This document shows, piece by piece, positions 1 through 9,899 of a stretch of DNA of 64,000 nt. Numbering within the stretch: the first letter of the stretch is position 1; each line of letters opens with the position of its first letter. The notes under the pieces were generated by a model, which did not search any database, was not told the DNA's origin, and saw only the letters and a list, made by a program, of their open reading frames with translations. The translations under genes were made by a program, and so were the position numbers. The stretch is taken from positions 41,170 to 105,169 of the forward strand of contig NZ_SUND01000019.1 in the NCBI RefSeq assembly GCF_005280205.1. The letters are read 5' to 3'. The stretch is from Bacillus yapensis. Lineage in GTDB: Bacteria; Bacillota; Bacilli; Bacillales; Cytobacillaceae.

Positions 1-729
1 GGCTTCTAAAAGGGCGCATTGAAGCTCATTCAAAGATTTTGCTTGTCCGGAAAAACGCTCCGCTAAGCTTTGTGCTTTTTCAAAAGTTCTATTAATAACC
101 GTCACCTTGCTAACGCCGTTGCCATAGAGGTTCTGAATCGCTAGTTCACCCATTTTACCAGCACCAACAATAAGAACATGCTTATCTTCTAATGAACCGA
201 AAATCTTTTTTGCTAATTCTACAGCTGCATAGCTAATGGAAACTGCATTTGCACCAATCTCTGTTTCAGAGTGAGCACGTTTCGCAAGTGTAATGACTTG
301 TTTAAATAAGTGATTAAATACCGTACCCGTACTTTTAATTTCTTGTGCCTGAAAAAAGCTTGTTCGGACCTGACCTAGAATTTGTGTTTCACCTAGTACC
401 ATAGAATCTAAGCCACAGGCAACATTAAACAGATGGTCTAATGCCCCATCTTGTTCATAAGCAAATAAGTATGGTGAAAATTCTTGTTGAGGAATATCAA
501 ACCACTCTGACAGAAATTCTTTTATATAATAACGGCCAGTATGGAGCTGGTCGACAACAGCATAGATCTCCGTACGATTACATGTTGAGACAATAACGTT
601 TTCGAGTATGCTCTTTTTCACGCTCAATTTCTGCATTGCTTCCGCAAGAACAGAAGGGTCAAACGTGAGTTTTTCACGAATTTCTACAGGGGCAGTTTTG
701 TAATTTAGACCGACAGTTAGTATATGCAT
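1..729 (-). CDS. hemA: Glutamyl-tRNA reductase, 3' end outside window
   Basis: The first 243 codons of HemA are visible; the gene runs off the left edge. HemA reduces glutamyl-tRNA(Glu) to glutamate-1-semialdehyde with NADPH, the first step of C5 tetrapyrrole (haem) synthesis in the cytoplasm. The N-terminus reads [20 protein letters not shown], and the catalytic cysteine lies in the family motif S-T-C-N-R (Cys50). An NADPH-binding glycine motif, V-G-A-G-K-M-G, follows near residue 200. The ATG at 729 is preceded by a purine-rich AGTGGGGGTG ribosome binding site. In Bacillus hemA heads a haem operon (hemAXCDBL); the rest is not visible here. A PerR-like operator at 767-781 overlaps the likely promoter. 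Confidence 0.96.
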   Translation of the reverse strand, partial: MHILTVGLNYKTAPVEIREKLTFDPSVLAEAMQKLSVKKSILENVIVSTCNRTEIYAVVDQLHTGRYYIKEFLSEWFDIPQQEFSPYLFAYEQDGALDHLFNVACGLDSMVLGETQILGQVRTSFFQAQEIKSTGTVFNHLFKQVITLAKRAHSETEIGANAVSISYAAVELAKKIFGSLEDKHVLIVGAGKMGELAIQNLYGNGVSKVTVINRTFEKAQSLAERFSGQAKSLNELQCALLEA

Positions 730-766
730 GCTTTTTTCGCACCCCCACTTGATAATCACAATTACT

Positions 767-781
767 TAATAATAATTATAA
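767..781. promoter_or_regulatory. PerR box upstream of hemA
   Basis: The 15-mer TAATAATAATTATAA matches the PerR consensus TTATAATNATTATAA at every defined position except the second. It lies about 38 bp upstream of the hemA start and overlaps a TATAAT-like -10 element read on the minus strand. PerR repression of hemA under non-oxidative conditions is known in B. subtilis, so the site is both well matched and in the expected place. Confidence 0.7.
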
Positions 782-841
782 CATGAAATAATGCAGAAAG
801 ATTTTATAAATGTGAACATATGGTGAATAGCTGTGATATTA

Positions 842-916
842 TATAATGCGTAAACACCAAAATATTAAAATTATCCTACAAGAGGATTCGCAAGTTTACG
901 ACAAAGTTCGTCCTCT
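842..916 (+). other. Possible promoter -10 and structured leader
   Basis: A TATAAT hexamer at 842-847 precedes a leader to the membrane protein gene at 973; no good -35 is visible. Within the leader, CGTAAAC (849-855) pairs with GTTTACG (894-900) and AGAGGA (881-886) pairs with TCCTCT (911-916). The arms interleave, which is the topology of an H-type pseudoknot. A third helix, ACGA (898-901) with TCGT (908-911), competes with both. I do not recognise a known riboswitch class. Promoter and structure are inferences. Confidence 0.35.
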
Positions 917-972
917 AGTACCATAACAAAAATAGCTTGCCTATTCAAGTAAACAATATTGGAAGTGAAACA

Positions 973-1458
973 ATGAAAAATCAACGTATTTTCCCAGGGA
1001 TTATCCTTTTAGGATTCGGGATCTTTTTTTATTTACAGCAATCACAAATTACTCTGTTTCAAGGATTTGATACTTGGCCAACCATCCTACTCATCGTTGG
1101 AATTGCCTTTTTATTTCAAGGATATATGGCAAAGGACCACGAAGCAATTTTACCCGGCGTTATTTTAGCTGGATTTGGCCTACATTTTCACGTTATTGAG
1201 AGATTCTCAATCTGGCCAAATTCGATTGGAGCTTTCATTCTCATAATTGCATTAGGCTTCCTTCTCCGCTATCAAAAGGTTGGCGACGGGCTCATTCAAG
1301 GAATTTTATTCTTAGTATTATCAATTGTATTGCTTTTTTATGACAAAATTACCGGATGGTTAGGATTAATTGAAAACGGAACAGCCGCCGTGTGGGAATT
1401 TTGGCCAATTATACTGGTTGTTTTTGGAGCCTATTTGTTGTTTATTAAGAAGAAATAG
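973..1458 (+). CDS. Small multi-pass membrane protein (LiaI/LiaF-type TM domain)
   Basis: The 161-residue product consists almost entirely of hydrophobic helices: about six to seven short membrane segments, some with Trp-Pro turns (DTWPTILLIVGIAFLF, FWPIILVVFGAYLLF), and a Lys-rich C-terminus. This resembles the LiaI/LiaF-like transmembrane domain (DUF5668) of Firmicutes cell-envelope proteins; no enzymatic motif is seen. The frame is open from 937, but the ATG at 973 has a GGAAGTG ribosome binding site at 961-967 and gives the sequence MKNQRIFPGIILLG, so I chose it. The gene is monocistronic, divergent from hemA and convergent with ysxC. Function unknown. Confidence 0.75.
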   Translation: MKNQRIFPGIILLGFGIFFYLQQSQITLFQGFDTWPTILLIVGIAFLFQGYMAKDHEAILPGVILAGFGLHFHVIERFSIWPNSIGAFILIIALGFLLRYQKVGDGLIQGILFLVLSIVLLFYDKITGWLGLIENGTAAVWEFWPIILVVFGAYLLFIKKK

Positions 1459-1492
1459 TGCTGTTCGTCCTGGACAAATGATAGACCTACAT

Positions 1493-1529
1493 AAAAAAGC
1501 TTAGCAGTATCACTCTGCTAAGCTTTTTT
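1493..1529. terminator. Bidirectional terminator between membrane gene and ysxC
   Basis: The inverted repeat AAAAAAGCTTAGCAG / CTGCTAAGCTTTTTT with a seven-base loop has A/T tracts on both sides, so it can end transcription of both convergent units. Confidence 0.9.
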
Positions 1530-1531
1530 CC

Positions 1532-2113
1532 TTACATATAACTCTTAATCACTGACCAAGCTTCGTCTTTTCCATGTCCTGTTTCGGAAGAAAAGAGGAT
1601 GATATGGTCATTCGGGTGTAATTCTAAAGTTTCTTTTGTCACTTTAAAGTGTTTCTGCCATTGTGATTTTGAAATTTTGTCTGCCTTTGTTGCAATTACA
1701 ATACACGGAATACCGTAATGCTTCAAGAAGTCATACATCATCACATCATCTTGCGTTGGGGGATGTCTTAAATCAACAATCATGATGACCGCTTTTAACT
1801 GCTCTCTCTTCGTTAAATATGTCTCAATCATCTTGCCCCAAGCTTCTCTTTCCTTTTTCGAAACCTTTGCATACCCATAACCAGGGACATCGACAAAATG
1901 TAAAATCTCATTAATCAAATAGAAATTTAACGTTTGCGTCTTTCCTGGCTTCGATGAAATCCTTGCCAAACCTTTTCGATTCAGCATTTTATTAATAAAA
2001 GAGGATTTCCCAACATTCGAACGTCCTGCCAAAGCAAACTCTGGTAAGTCGGTTTCCGGATATTGATCTGGTTTCACTGCACTAATTACAATCTCTGAAC
2101 TAACTACTTTCAT
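1532..2113 (-). CDS. ysxC: Ribosome biogenesis GTP-binding protein YsxC/EngB
   Basis: YsxC (EngB) is an essential GTPase that assists late assembly of the 50S ribosomal subunit. All G motifs can be read: G1 GRSNVGKSS (residues 30-38), G3 D-V-P-G (75-78), G4 T-K-A-D (142-145, the common N replaced by T, as in several orthologues) and G5 S-S-E-T-G (175-179). The length of 193 residues is normal for the family. The ATG overlaps the last base of lonA, so the two genes are translationally coupled, as in B. subtilis lonA-ysxC. Confidence 0.97.
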   Translation of the reverse strand: MKVVSSEIVISAVKPDQYPETDLPEFALAGRSNVGKSSFINKMLNRKGLARISSKPGKTQTLNFYLINEILHFVDVPGYGYAKVSKKEREAWGKMIETYLTKREQLKAVIMIVDLRHPPTQDDVMMYDFLKHYGIPCIVIATKADKISKSQWQKHFKVTKETLELHPNDHIILFSSETGHGKDEAWSVIKSYM

Positions 2114-4437
2114 TACTCTGCACCACCACTCAAAGCATGCTTTAACACTTCATCCACATGAGTAACAGGTACAAACACGAGATCATTGCGCACACTTTCT
2201 GGAATATCTTCTATGTCTTTTTCATTGTCTTTCGGTAAAATAATTTTCGTAAGTCCCGCACGATGGGCACTTAATGTTTTTTCCTTCAATCCACCGATTG
2301 GAAGGACACGTCCTCTTAGCGTAATTTCACCTGTCATACCAACTTCTTTTCGAATTGGCTTTCCAGTTAACGCTGATACAAGTGCGGTCGCCATTGTAAT
2401 CCCGGCTGATGGGCCATCCTTTGGCACCGCTCCTTCAGGAACGTGAATATGAATATCATGTTTCTCATGAAAATCAGGGTCAATTCCGAGTTCTTTTGCT
2501 TTCGAGCGGATATAACTAAACGCCGCTTGAGCAGATTCCTTCATTACATCGCCTAATTTTCCTGTTAAAATAAGCTTCCCTTTTCCTGGGGATAAGGAAA
2601 CCTCAATTTGTAATGTATCTCCACCGACTGTTGTATAAGCAAGACCTGTTGCTACTCCAACTTGGTCTTCTAATTCAGCCTGACCATAACGGAAAATCGT
2701 TTTTCCTAAAAACTCTTCCACGTTTTTCTCTGATACGATTACTTTTTTCTTTTCGTTAGAAACTATAATTCGCGCCGTTTTTCTACAAATAGCAGCTAAT
2801 TGGCGTTCCAAGCTTCGTACGCCTGCTTCTCTTGTATAGTAACGGACAATTTTCTGAATACCGTCTTCACGAACTTGCAACTGAGATTTTGTCATGCCAT
2901 GATCTTTAATTTGCTTCGGTAGCAAGTGATCCTTGGCAATATGAATCTTTTCCAACTCAGTGTATCCGGCAATGGTGATGATTTCCATACGGTCTCTTAA
3001 AGGGCCTGGGATCGATGATAAATCATTCGCCGTCGCAACGAACATGACTTTAGACAAATCATATGTTTCTTCAATATAGTGATCGCTAAAGTTATGGTTT
3101 TGTTCTGGGTCTAAAACCTCTAACATTGCTGCAGAAGGGTCGCCTCTAAAATCACTGGACATTTTATCGATTTCATCCAATAAGAAAACAGGATTTATCG
3201 TACCAGCTTTTTTCATTCCTTGAATAATTCGTCCAGGCATCGCACCTACATAGGTTCTTCTATGGCCACGAATTTCTGATTCATCCCGTACACCACCGAG
3301 GGAAATGCGGACAAAATTACGATTCAGGGAACGAGCAATGGAACGCGCAAGACTTGTTTTACCTACTCCAGGAGGTCCAGCTAAGCATAAAATTGGTCCC
3401 TTTAGCGAATTCGTCATCTGTTGTACAGCTAAATATTCTAGGACCCGTTCTTTTACCTTTTCAAGACCATAATGGTCCTCATTCAATATTTTTTCTGCTT
3501 TGTTAATATCGAGGTCATCATCTGTCGCATTTGTCCAAGGCAAGCTTATGAGCCAATCAAGATAATTACGAATAACCGAGCTTTCAGCAGAAGTCGATGG
3601 AACCTTTTCATAACGGTCTAATTCCTTCAAAGCAACTTTTTTGACGTTCTCCGTCATATTCGCCTTCTCAATTTTCTCCGTTAATTCAGCGATTTCACCA
3701 GTCTTGCCTTCTTTATCGCCAAGCTCTTTCTGGATTGCCTTCATTTGTTCACGCAAATAGTATTCCTTTTGCGTTCTTTCCATCGATTTCTTAACTCGTT
3801 GGCCAATTTTCTTTTCTAAATTGAGCACTTCTTTTTCGTTATGAATGATTTCGATTAAACGATTAACTCTTTCTTTTACATTAATCGTTTCAAGGATTTC
3901 CTGCTTTTCCTTCAGCTTCAATGGAAGATGAGAGGCAATGATATCTGCTAATCTTCCCGGTTCTTCGATATCCACTAAGCTAGAATAGGTTTCAGCCGAA
4001 ATCTTTTTCGACATTTTTATGTATTGCTCAAAATATTCAAGGAGCGTTCTCATGAATGCTTCATCTTCAACATCTTTTTCTGCCCCATCAACGTACGTTT
4101 TCAGGCTAACTGCATAATGATCCTTTTCATCAAAAAACTTGATGATTTCGGCTCTTTTTAACCCTTCAACTAAAACACGAATCGTCCCGTTTGGAAGCTT
4201 GAGCATTTGTTTGACCTTTGTTAAGGTCCCCATTGTGTATAAATCCTCTTCAAGAGGTTCATCTATGGATATATCTTTTTGAGTAGTTAAAAAAATGAGA
4301 CTGTCATCAACCATTGCCTTTTCTAAAGCTTGCACAGATTTATCCCGGCCCACATCAAGATGCAAGACCATTGTAGGATATACGAGTAAGCCACGAAGCG
4401 GCAGGAGGGGGACGATAATGTCTTTCTTTTTCGCCAT
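2113..4437 (-). CDS. lonA: ATP-dependent protease LonA
   Basis: LonA is a soluble homo-hexameric AAA+ protease that degrades damaged and regulatory proteins. The 774 residues show an N-terminal substrate-binding LAN domain, a coiled-coil region (about 200-260), Walker A G-P-P-G-V-G-K-T (354-361), Walker B V-F-L-L-D-E-I (417-423) and the C-terminal protease domain. The catalytic dyad is Ser677 in PKDGPSAG and Lys720, 43 residues later as in E. coli Lon. A GGAGGTG ribosome binding site precedes the ATG. It is the first gene of a lonA-ysxC unit. No CtsR heptad repeats are visible upstream. Confidence 0.98.
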   Translation of the reverse strand: MAKKKDIIVPLLPLRGLLVYPTMVLHLDVGRDKSVQALEKAMVDDSLIFLTTQKDISIDEPLEEDLYTMGTLTKVKQMLKLPNGTIRVLVEGLKRAEIIKFFDEKDHYAVSLKTYVDGAEKDVEDEAFMRTLLEYFEQYIKMSKKISAETYSSLVDIEEPGRLADIIASHLPLKLKEKQEILETINVKERVNRLIEIIHNEKEVLNLEKKIGQRVKKSMERTQKEYYLREQMKAIQKELGDKEGKTGEIAELTEKIEKANMTENVKKVALKELDRYEKVPSTSAESSVIRNYLDWLISLPWTNATDDDLDINKAEKILNEDHYGLEKVKERVLEYLAVQQMTNSLKGPILCLAGPPGVGKTSLARSIARSLNRNFVRISLGGVRDESEIRGHRRTYVGAMPGRIIQGMKKAGTINPVFLLDEIDKMSSDFRGDPSAAMLEVLDPEQNHNFSDHYIEETYDLSKVMFVATANDLSSIPGPLRDRMEIITIAGYTELEKIHIAKDHLLPKQIKDHGMTKSQLQVREDGIQKIVRYYTREAGVRSLERQLAAICRKTARIIVSNEKKKVIVSEKNVEEFLGKTIFRYGQAELEDQVGVATGLAYTTVGGDTLQIEVSLSPGKGKLILTGKLGDVMKESAQAAFSYIRSKAKELGIDPDFHEKHDIHIHVPEGAVPKDGPSAGITMATALVSALTGKPIRKEVGMTGEITLRGRVLPIGGLKEKTLSAHRAGLTKIILPKDNEKDIEDIPESVRNDLVFVPVTHVDEVLKHALSGGAE

Positions 4438-4487
4438 TCTCTAGCACCTCCAAATGCATATGTATCTTCAAAATTTAAGGATAATTC

Positions 4488-4517
4488 ATTGTACAATTCT
4501 ATCGTATTTGCTACCAA
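4488..4517 (-). promoter_or_regulatory. Sigma-A-type promoter of lonA
   Basis: Read on the minus strand: TTGGTA, an 18-bp spacer, then TACAAT, about 50 bp upstream of the lonA start. Confidence 0.55.
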
Positions 4518-4585
4518 TAGTCTATTTTAAGGCACATGAAGTATTTTTATTATCTGTTTTCTAATTGCCCTATTATACCGAAGAC

Positions 4586-4628
4586 AAATAAAAACCTCGG
4601 TTTTCTAATGCAACCGAAGTTTTTATTT
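4586..4628 (-). terminator. Terminator after lonB
   Basis: The inverted repeat AAATAAAAACCTCGG / CCGAAGTTTTTATTT ends in a T tract on the minus strand, just after the lonB stop codon. It separates lonB from lonA. Confidence 0.85.
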
Positions 4629-4631
4629 AAC

Positions 4632-6299
4632 CTAAATACTTTCTTTTTTCTTCAGTTCGATTGATGCTGTAATCGCTTGTTGTGTTGGGTTTTCTTTTAA
4701 TAGGGCAACATCAAATACTTCTGATAAGTGAGTAACCGGTACAATATTTATTCCGTCAATTTCATTCAAAATAGATTGGAGGTTTTCTTTTGGAATAATG
4801 ACCGTCGTTGCACCAGCCTTTTTCGCCGCCTTGATTTTTGGATAGACTCCGCCAATTGGTTTCACATTGCCGTGAATACTTATTTCACCAGTCATCGCCA
4901 CAGTATGGTCAATTGGCCGTTTGTAAATTGCAGAATAGATGCCCGTCGCCATCGCAATCCCTGCAGATGGCCCATCAATTGGTACTCCACCAGGAAAATT
5001 CACGTGGATATCAAATTCATCAGCCGGTACACCCATTGAACGAAGAACCGTGATTACATTTTCAATCGATCCTCTTGCCATACTCTTTCTCTTAATCGAC
5101 TTACTTCTATCTCCAATGCTTTCCTCTTCAACAATTCCGGTAATATTAATCGAACCCTTTATTTTAGCCGGGATAGCCATAACTTCGATTTCTAATAAAG
5201 ATCCTGTATTCGGTCCGTACACAGCTAGCCCATTAACTAAGCCTATAGAGGAAAAGTTCATTATTTTTCTTTCCATACGAGGTGTCAGCTGACTTGAATA
5301 AACGACCCATTCAATATCTTCGTCCTTGATAAAATCCCGATCCTCTTGAATTGCAATTCCAGCAGAGGTTTGAATTAAATTAACTGCTTCACGACCATTT
5401 CGCGCATAGTTCGCAAGCGTGGCCAAGCCTGTTTCACTTATTTTCAATCTTACTTTTTCTGCTGCTTTTCTTCCGACCTTTTCGATTTCTTCTTCTGTTA
5501 GTTCACGGAAAAAGACTTCCATACATCTTGACCGGATCGCAGGAGGAATTTCGCTTGGTGTCCTAGTTGTGGCGCCAATAAGACGAAAATCCGCAGGCAA
5601 ACCATTTTTAAAAATATCATGAATATGAGTAGGTATTTGGTTGTTTTCTTCATTATAATAAGCACTTTCTAGAAATACCTTTCGATCCTCTAATACCTTT
5701 AAGAGCTTATTCATTTGGATCGGATGCAATTCACCGATTTCATCAATAAACAATACCCCGCCATGCGCATTCGTTACAGCACCCTGTTTTGGCTGTGGAA
5801 TTCCAGCCTGACCCATGGCACCTGCCCCTTGATAAATCGGATCATGAACGGAGCCGATTAGCGGGTCAGCAATTCCTCTTTCATCAAATCGAGCAGTTGT
5901 TGCATCTAATTCGACGAACACAGAAGAATTTTTAAACGGAGATTTCGGATTCTTTTTTGCTTCTTCTAAAACTAATCGAGCAGCAGCTGTTTTTCCAACA
6001 CCAGGCGGTCCATAAATAATGACGTGCTGCGGATTAGGTCCACACAACGCTGCCTTTAATGCCTTAATGCCGTCCTCTTGTCCAACGATGTCTGAGAAGG
6101 TAGATGGGCGAACCCGTTCTGAGAGCGGTTCAGTCAAAGAAATGGACCTCATTTTTCTTAATTGGTCCATTTCTTTTCTCGATTCCCTATCTATCGATAC
6201 TTTTTGGGTACGCTGATTCCTTAGTAAATTCCAAAAATAAAGCCCTATGACAATCCCGAAAAAAAGCTGGATAAATAAGGCTATCGCTGTCCAACTCAT
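4632..6299 (-). CDS. lonB: Membrane-anchored ATP-dependent protease LonB
   Basis: LonB is the second Lon-type protease of sporulating Bacilli; in B. subtilis it acts in the forespore under sigma-F. The 555 residues begin with one membrane helix (about 4-25), followed by an AAA+ module with Walker A G-P-P-G-V-G-K-T (97-104) and Walker B V-L-F-I-D-E-I (182-188). The protease domain has Ser445 in IDGPSAG and Lys488, keeping the 43-residue spacing of the Lon dyad. The long LAN domain of LonA is absent, as expected for LonB. AGGAGGG precedes the ATG. It is located between lonA and clpX as in B. subtilis. Confidence 0.95.
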   Translation of the reverse strand: MSWTAIALFIQLFFGIVIGLYFWNLLRNQRTQKVSIDRESRKEMDQLRKMRSISLTEPLSERVRPSTFSDIVGQEDGIKALKAALCGPNPQHVIIYGPPGVGKTAAARLVLEEAKKNPKSPFKNSSVFVELDATTARFDERGIADPLIGSVHDPIYQGAGAMGQAGIPQPKQGAVTNAHGGVLFIDEIGELHPIQMNKLLKVLEDRKVFLESAYYNEENNQIPTHIHDIFKNGLPADFRLIGATTRTPSEIPPAIRSRCMEVFFRELTEEEIEKVGRKAAEKVRLKISETGLATLANYARNGREAVNLIQTSAGIAIQEDRDFIKDEDIEWVVYSSQLTPRMERKIMNFSSIGLVNGLAVYGPNTGSLLEIEVMAIPAKIKGSINITGIVEEESIGDRSKSIKRKSMARGSIENVITVLRSMGVPADEFDIHVNFPGGVPIDGPSAGIAMATGIYSAIYKRPIDHTVAMTGEISIHGNVKPIGGVYPKIKAAKKAGATTVIIPKENLQSILNEIDGINIVPVTHLSEVFDVALLKENPTQQAITASIELKKKESI

Positions 6300-6329
6300 T
6301 GGTTTTCCCTCCTGTATCTCTAGCTTGTT

Positions 6330-6357
6330 TGTATACTTGCTAGTATCTCCTTCTCAA
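6330..6357 (-). promoter_or_regulatory. Possible promoter of lonB
   Basis: On the minus strand TTGAGA is separated by 16 bp from TATACA, about 30 bp upstream of the lonB start. It resembles a vegetative promoter; I could not find a convincing sigma-F match. Confidence 0.4.
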
Positions 6358-6560
6358 GTTTGGAATAAACAAGATTTTTTGAGAAAACTTCCTTCATTTA
6401 AGGTGGAGAGAAATAAGTTACGTCTTTCTATTAGACGATTACTTTGCATAGTCCAACTAGAATGGAGTTCGGGCACTTATCATCAATTTCTGGGAAAATA
6501 CGGCGGAGTTATGCGCCTGGGAAGTGGTAGTGGAGTGAGATGGTAACGGAAAATTCTTTA

Positions 6561-6660
6561 ACGCCAGGTTGAGGAGGAGATTGAGGAAACCTGACCGACA
6601 TTTCCACTTTGTACGCCAGGTCCAAGAGGATTACACCTCGACCTGACCGACAAATAGAAG
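6561..6660. repeat. Two-unit intergenic repeat (about 52 bp period)
   Basis: Two units begin with ACGCCAGGT at 6561 and 6613 and end with ACCTGACCGACA. Each is an inverted repeat: CAGGTT pairs with AACCTG in unit 1 and CAGGTC with GACCTG in unit 2, so the innermost pair has changed on both sides. The flanking words GTACGCCA and CTGNCNGACAAAT are shared with the array at 26228-26528. Both arrays lie next to a similar terminator. The rest of the 6358-6676 gap holds no gene that I can support. Confidence 0.65.
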
Positions 6661-6676
6661 AACTCGCAACAAAACA

Positions 6677-6726
6677 AAAAACTGCCCCACAAGATCATCT
6701 AATAAATGACCTAACGGGACAGTTTT
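6677..6726 (-). terminator. Terminator after clpX
   Basis: AAAACTGTCCC pairs with GGGGCAGTTTT on the minus strand and runs into a T tract. Its sequence resembles the sdhB terminator at 26530-26577. Confidence 0.8.
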
Positions 6727-6743
6727 CCTAGTCAAAACATTGC

Positions 6744-8018
6744 TTACGCAGATGTTTTTGTTTCTTTTTCAATTAAAGTGCCATCGTTTAATAAAAGCTT
6801 AGGCGCGCTATTGTCAGTAACAGTTTCCTTCGTAATAATACATTTTGTAATATCATCACGAGATGGTAAATCGTACATCACATCAAGCATGATTGCTTCA
6901 ATGATAGAGCGAAGTCCACGAGCTCCTGTCTTACGTTCAATTGCTTTTTTCGCAATTTCCTTAAGAGCGTCTTCTTCAAAGTCAAGCTCCACATTATCAA
7001 GCTCAAGCATTTTTTGATATTGTTTCACCAATGCATTTTTAGGCTTTGTTAAGATCTCAATTAGTGCGTCTTCATCAAGAGGAGTTAGACTCGCAATGAC
7101 CGGTAAACGACCAATAAACTCAGGAATAAGACCAAATCTTAATAAGTCCTCAGGTAAAACCTTTGATAATAAGTCCTTATCTTCAATCTCATGCTTTTTC
7201 ACATCTGAACCAAATCCAATTACCTTTTGGCCAAGGCGACGCTTAATAATCGGTTCAATGCCATCAAATGCTCCACCGCAGATAAACAATATATTCGTTG
7301 TATCAATTTGAATGAATTCTTGGTGAGGATGCTTTCTTCCACCTTGTGGAGGAACGCTCGCAACCGTACCTTCAAGAATTTTCAATAATGCTTGCTGCAC
7401 ACCTTCACCAGATACGTCTCTTGTAATAGACGGGTTCTCTGACTTACGAGCAACCTTATCGATCTCATCGATATAAATAATGCCTTTTTCCGCTTTTTCA
7501 ACATCATAATCAGCTGCTTGAATCAGTTTTAATAAAATGTTTTCAACATCTTCACCAACATAACCAGCCTCTGTAAGTGATGTTGCATCTGCAATTGCAA
7601 AAGGAACATTTAAAATACGAGCAAGAGTCTGCGCAAGTAATGTCTTACCACTACCTGTTGGACCAATCATCGCAATATTACTTTTTGATAACTCCACATC
7701 ATCAATTTTACTGTTAGAGTTGATACGTTTGTAGTGGTTATAAACAGCTACAGCTAAATTCTTCTTAGCTTGGTCCTGACCAATTACGTATTCGTCTAAA
7801 ATATCACGGATTTCTTTCGGCTTCGGTACATCCTTAAACTCAACTTCCTCTTCAGTACCAAGCTCTTCTTCCACAATCTCTGTGCAAAGTTCAATACATT
7901 CATCACATATATATACACCTGGTCCAGCTACAAGCTTTCGAACCTGATCCTGCGTCTTGCCACAGAAGGAACACTTTAATTGTCCTTTTTCATCATTAAA
8001 TTTAAACAATTTCTTCAC
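6744..8018 (-). CDS. clpX: ClpXP protease ATPase subunit ClpX
   Basis: ClpX is the AAA+ unfoldase that feeds substrates to the ClpP peptidase in the cytoplasm. The 424 residues start with the C4 zinc-binding domain (Cys16, Cys19, Cys38, Cys41). Walker A is G-P-T-G-S-G-K-T (119-126), the pore loop G-Y-V-G is at 152-155, Walker B reads I-I-Y-I-D-E-I-D (180-187), and an Arg-rich sensor region follows. The gene has its own promoter and terminator and sits between tig and lonB, the usual Bacillus arrangement. Confidence 0.98.
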   Translation of the reverse strand: MKKLFKFNDEKGQLKCSFCGKTQDQVRKLVAGPGVYICDECIELCTEIVEEELGTEEEVEFKDVPKPKEIRDILDEYVIGQDQAKKNLAVAVYNHYKRINSNSKIDDVELSKSNIAMIGPTGSGKTLLAQTLARILNVPFAIADATSLTEAGYVGEDVENILLKLIQAADYDVEKAEKGIIYIDEIDKVARKSENPSITRDVSGEGVQQALLKILEGTVASVPPQGGRKHPHQEFIQIDTTNILFICGGAFDGIEPIIKRRLGQKVIGFGSDVKKHEIEDKDLLSKVLPEDLLRFGLIPEFIGRLPVIASLTPLDEDALIEILTKPKNALVKQYQKMLELDNVELDFEEDALKEIAKKAIERKTGARGLRSIIEAIMLDVMYDLPSRDDITKCIITKETVTDNSAPKLLLNDGTLIEKETKTSA

Positions 8019-8176
8019 CCCTTGAAAAACTTCTAAACCATCTCAGGCCCTGCAGATCTAATCTGTCTTCTATCTAAACTATCTTTACTCAATTCCATTT
8101 TACGTGAGTATAAGGAGCAAAAAAATCCTCCAAAAACCCTAGGTCAAGCTTCAAATATTTCGTAGTTATGTATTGC

Positions 8177-8185
8177 ATTGTACCA
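8177..8185 (-). promoter_or_regulatory. Extended -10 promoter of clpX
   Basis: On the minus strand TGGTACAAT matches an extended -10 (TGN plus TACAAT), about 160 bp upstream of clpX; no good -35 is present. I see no gene or other element in the remaining 8019-8406 interval apart from a weak GGAG/CTCC hairpin near 8116-8135. Confidence 0.45.
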
Positions 8186-8406
8186 CATTTTATGTAAGGA
8201 CAGGAAACAATAACCCTTGAAGGTTTGAGATCGATTTAACTTTTCTTGCGTGATGTGGAATTTACTCGTGTACAGTTAAGCTTAACCAAAATTGAGTAAC
8301 TTAAGTCGGTAGTTTTTGCTAAAGATATTTTTGCAATTACCTGACTTTTTCGTTCATCTCTTGATTAAGTCTTACTAAATAGTATATGTATGAAGATTAT
8401 TGTATA

Positions 8407-8437
8407 AAACAAGGCACGATAAAATCGCGCCTTGTTT
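8407..8437 (-). terminator. Terminator after tig
   Basis: AAACAAGGC-CGAT / ATCG-GCCTTGTTT inverted repeat about 20 bp beyond the tig stop, with T-rich sequence following on the minus strand. Confidence 0.8.
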
Positions 8438-8457
8438 ATTAAAATTTTTCTTATGAA

Positions 8458-9741
8458 TTAGATTGTTTTGCTGTTTTCAACAAGGAAGTTAACGGCTTTA
8501 CGAACTTGAATGTCCGCTCTAAGTCCATCTAGGCTTCCAAGTGCAGTTGTAATGTTTTCAACAGTCATGTTGTACATTTCAGCCATTTTATTAAGCTCTT
8601 CATCAACTTCTTCAGGAGTTACTTCGATGTTTTCTGCTTTTGCAACTGCTTCAAGAGTTAAGTTGATACGTACACGTGTAGCAGCTTCTTCCTTCATTTG
8701 AGCACGAAGAGCAGCTTCATCTTGTCCTGAGAACTGGTAGTAAAGGTCAAGATTTAAACCTTGCATTTGGATACGTTGTTCGAATTCTTGTAACATACGA
8801 TCCACTTCATTTTCTACCAATACTTCTGGTACGTCGATTTCAGCATTTTCTGCTGCTTTTTCAACAACTGCATCACGAACACTATGTTCAGCTTCATGCT
8901 TCTTGTTGTCTTCTAAACGTGTTTTGATTTTTTCTTTTAATGCATCTAAAGTTTCAACTTCATCATCTGCATCTTTAGCAAATTCATCATCAAGCTCAGG
9001 AAGTACTTTACCTTTTACTTCATGAAGCTTTACTTTGAATACTGCTTTCTTACCAGCAAGCTCAGCAGCATGGTAATCTTCAGGGAATGTTACTTCAACT
9101 TCCTTTTCTTCTCCAGCAGCAGTACCAACTAATTGCTCTTCGAAGCCAGGAATGAATTGACCTGAACCTAGAACTAATGAATAGTTATCAGCTTGTCCAC
9201 CTTCGAAAGCTTCTCCATCAACGAAACCTTCAAAATCCATAACAACTGTGTCGCCATCTACAGCTTTTTCGTTCTCTTTAACAACAAGCTCAGCATGACG
9301 CTCTTGAAGAGATTTTAATTCTGCTTCTACATCTTCAGCTGTTACTTCAGTATCAACCTTTTCAACTTCTAGGCCTTTGTATTCTCCAAGCTTTACTTCA
9401 GGCTTAACAGTTACAGTTGCTTTAAAAATTAAGCTTTTGCCTTGTTCAACTTGCTCTACATCGATTTCAGGGCGATCTACTGGCTCAATTCCAGCTTCGT
9501 CGATTGCCTTTGTATATGCTTCAGGAAGTAAAATATCGATAGCATCTTGGTATAAAGATTCTACTCCGAAACGCTTTTCAAACATTGCACGAGGCATTTT
9601 TCCTTTACGGAAGCCTGGTACGCTAACCTTTTGTACTACTTTTTTGAATGCAGCGTCTAAACCTTCGTTAAACTTTTCTGCATCTACTTCAAATGTAAGA
9701 ACCCCTTGGTTCCCTTCTTGTTTTTCCCATTTTGCAGACAT
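8458..9741 (-). CDS. tig: Trigger factor, ribosome-associated chaperone
   Basis: Trigger factor binds near the ribosomal exit tunnel and shields nascent chains; it also has peptidyl-prolyl isomerase activity. The N-terminal ribosome-binding signature G-F-R-K-G-K is at about residues 43-48. A central FKBP-like domain (about 160-245) and an acidic, helical C-terminal substrate cradle follow. The length of 427 residues is typical. The gene is monocistronic, with a near-consensus promoter 120 bp upstream and its own terminator, directly upstream of clpX in transcription order. Confidence 0.98.
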   Translation of the reverse strand: MSAKWEKQEGNQGVLTFEVDAEKFNEGLDAAFKKVVQKVSVPGFRKGKMPRAMFEKRFGVESLYQDAIDILLPEAYTKAIDEAGIEPVDRPEIDVEQVEQGKSLIFKATVTVKPEVKLGEYKGLEVEKVDTEVTAEDVEAELKSLQERHAELVVKENEKAVDGDTVVMDFEGFVDGEAFEGGQADNYSLVLGSGQFIPGFEEQLVGTAAGEEKEVEVTFPEDYHAAELAGKKAVFKVKLHEVKGKVLPELDDEFAKDADDEVETLDALKEKIKTRLEDNKKHEAEHSVRDAVVEKAAENAEIDVPEVLVENEVDRMLQEFEQRIQMQGLNLDLYYQFSGQDEAALRAQMKEEAATRVRINLTLEAVAKAENIEVTPEEVDEELNKMAEMYNMTVENITTALGSLDGLRADIQVRKAVNFLVENSKTI

Positions 9742-9862
9742 ACTAAAATTCCCTCCAAAAATCTATTATCATTTTCATTTACTGATTAAATGATGAATAT
9801 GTATCGTGAAATCCATATCCAATTAATATGTAAATACAAAAATTACACATTACAACCACTAC

Positions 9863-9890
9863 ATTATAACATACGATTTGTCCGTTTCAA
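9863..9890 (-). promoter_or_regulatory. Sigma-A promoter of tig
   Basis: TTGAAA, 16-bp spacer, TATAAT on the minus strand, about 120 bp upstream of the tig ATG. Confidence 0.8.
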
Positions 9891-9899
9891 CTACAGAAG

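Noticed and set aside
4323..4517. 64-codon frame overlapping the lonA start
   Set aside because: It overlaps lonA in another frame and has no ribosome binding site or recognisable domain.
4438..4560. CtsR operator upstream of lonA
   Set aside because: No tandem GGTCAAA-type heptads are present on either strand.
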